Below, piece by piece: positions 63,529-64,000 of a stretch of DNA of 64,000 bases. The notes beneath the pieces are model-generated. The model saw only the letters and a list, made by a program, of their open reading frames with translations. It was not told the origin of the DNA and did no database searches. The stretch's first letter is position 1. Each line of letters starts with the position of its first letter. The translations under genes were made by a program, and so were the position numbers. The stretch is from Luidia sarsii (taxonomy: Eukaryota; Echinodermata; Asteroidea; Paxillosida; Luidiidae), in contig OX465117.1 of assembly GCA_949987565.1 (NCBI GenBank), forward strand, positions 6,324,621-6,388,620, in the 5' to 3' direction.

Positions 63529-64000
63529 TCATACTATGTTCGATTTCAGATTTTTCAAAGCTGATGCATAGGTGTTCTCCAGGTCTGTTAGCAGGCTAAG
63601 TTTTAGCTTTGTCAAGTGAATAATGAATGAGATATTAACGAGCAAAGTGTATTTTTCTTTGCAGTTTCTCCCCGCCGACTGACTGTTGTGTACTGCTGTA
63701 TGCACACACAAGCTGCCTACCTGAAAGAGGTTGGTTATCTTTGCTTGATCATCAAATCATCATAGTAAGTTCGATTTAAGATTTTTCAAAGCTGATGCAT
63801 AGGTGTTCTCCAGGTCTGTTTGCAGGCTAAGTTTTAGCTTTGTCATAAGAATAATGAATGAGATATTAACGAGCAAAGTATATTTTTCTTTGCAGGTGCT
63901 CGCCGCCGTCTAACTGTTGTGTACTGCTGTATGCACACACAAGCTGCCTAGCTGACAGAGGTTGGTTCTCTTTGCTTGATCATCAAATCATCATACTATG
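63529..64000 (+). repeat. Start of a further HOR copy at right edge
   Basis: The CTCCCCGCC/CCTGAAAGAGG unit (63529) and the V unit with AGTAAGTTCG (63760) repeat the opening of the units at 58445 and 60294. A 10-base fragment of a monomer (63991-64000) ends the window. Confidence 0.88.

Larger units (their letters stand above)
1..64000 (+). repeat. 231-bp satellite array filling the window
   Basis: Direct tandem repeat with a 231-bp period, all units in one orientation, no interruption and neither array edge reached. Anchoring each unit at the final TCATA of the ATCATCAAATCATCATA block gives 277 complete monomers from 134 to 63990: 251 of 231 bp, 20 of 232 bp and 6 of 206 bp, which sums exactly to the spanned length. 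Monomers differ mainly by class-specific substitutions; the most distinct class (N) differs from the common type at about 9-10 sites, roughly 4%. GC is about 40% and each consensus monomer has four CpG sites. HORs of 3 to 23 monomers overlie the basic period. I do not recognise the family. A centromeric or pericentromeric location in a eukaryote is inferred from array form only. Confidence 0.98.

Noticed and set aside
126..63711. About 60-63-codon open frames on the minus strand in most monomers
   Set aside because: They start only at TTG, contain no usable in-frame ATG near the start, and repeat because 231 is a multiple of three. V units break the frame with TAG, short units shift it, and the extra A in 232 units changes the C-terminus. 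There is no sign of purifying selection. I treat them as satellite by-products.
1..64000. CRISPR array or bacterial repeat locus
   Set aside because: The units are long, contiguous and 90% or more identical over their whole length, with no unique spacers and no cas-like genes. This is a satellite, not a repeat-spacer array.
1..64000. Embedded transposon, tRNA, rRNA or other gene
   Set aside because: Monomer anchors account for the full length with only +1 and -25 bp length variants, which leaves no room for an insertion.

Overview
The whole 64,000-base window is one uninterrupted tandem satellite array. I see no unique sequence, no credible protein-coding gene, no RNA gene and no transposable element. 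The unit is a 231-bp monomer of about 40% GC (92 G/C in my hand-built consensus), always in the same orientation. Walking the array on one anchor (the last TCATA of the TCATCAAATCATCATA block) gives 277 complete monomers between 134 and 63990: 251 of 231 bp, 20 of 232 bp (one extra A after TTCG) and 6 of 206 bp (one shared 25-bp internal deletion). Partial monomers fill 1-133 and 63991-64000. These add up exactly: 277 x 231 + 20 - 150 = 63,857. Long homogeneous arrays with layered higher-order repeats (HORs) are typical of centromeric or pericentromeric heterochromatin in a eukaryotic nuclear genome. I do not recognise this satellite and cannot name the organism.

Monomers fall into classes that recur in fixed orders. 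Names used below: N (GTGTTCG, GATTGTTC, CTTCAGG, GCTGGC, GTGATTAATG, TTACAGTTGC) and N' (N with GAGCTATT); '232' (CGAATTT, AATACTG); V (CAGGTGCTCGCC and TCTAACTG); G (TTTCGGACTGCGGAC); R (TTAGCCTTG); W (GAGCTTTG with CTCCACGCC); E, ordinary monomers near consensus. Layout: 1-4295, irregular N/232/V mosaic; 4296-12024, two copies of a 16/18-mer HOR carrying the 206-bp monomers; 11126-21470, two copies of a 23/22-mer HOR (5,288 and 5,057 bp); 21702-30023, two copies of an 18-mer (4,161 bp); 30024-37419, shorter rearranged HORs; 37420-47121, two copies of a 21-mer super-HOR (4,851 bp), each a 9-mer plus a 12-mer, with a third copy starting at 47122; 48277-58444, mixed 11-, 5- and 3-mer duplications; 58445-64000, an 8/9-mer family with an internal pentamer duplication.

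The main result is the recombination record. Many class changes occur inside single monomers. In several cases the hybrid monomer lies exactly where an unequal exchange of 1, 3 or 5 monomers should leave it, and the crossover can be placed within 10-35 bp. The second theme is that every full-length monomer carries a block resembling a spliceosomal 3' splice site (TATTAAC, then a T-rich tract, then CAG), and the 206-bp monomers have lost its branch-point-like part. No splicing or transcription is shown by the sequence. The roughly 60-codon antisense open frames repeated in most monomers start only at TTG and are a by-product of the 231-bp period being a multiple of three; I do not call them genes.
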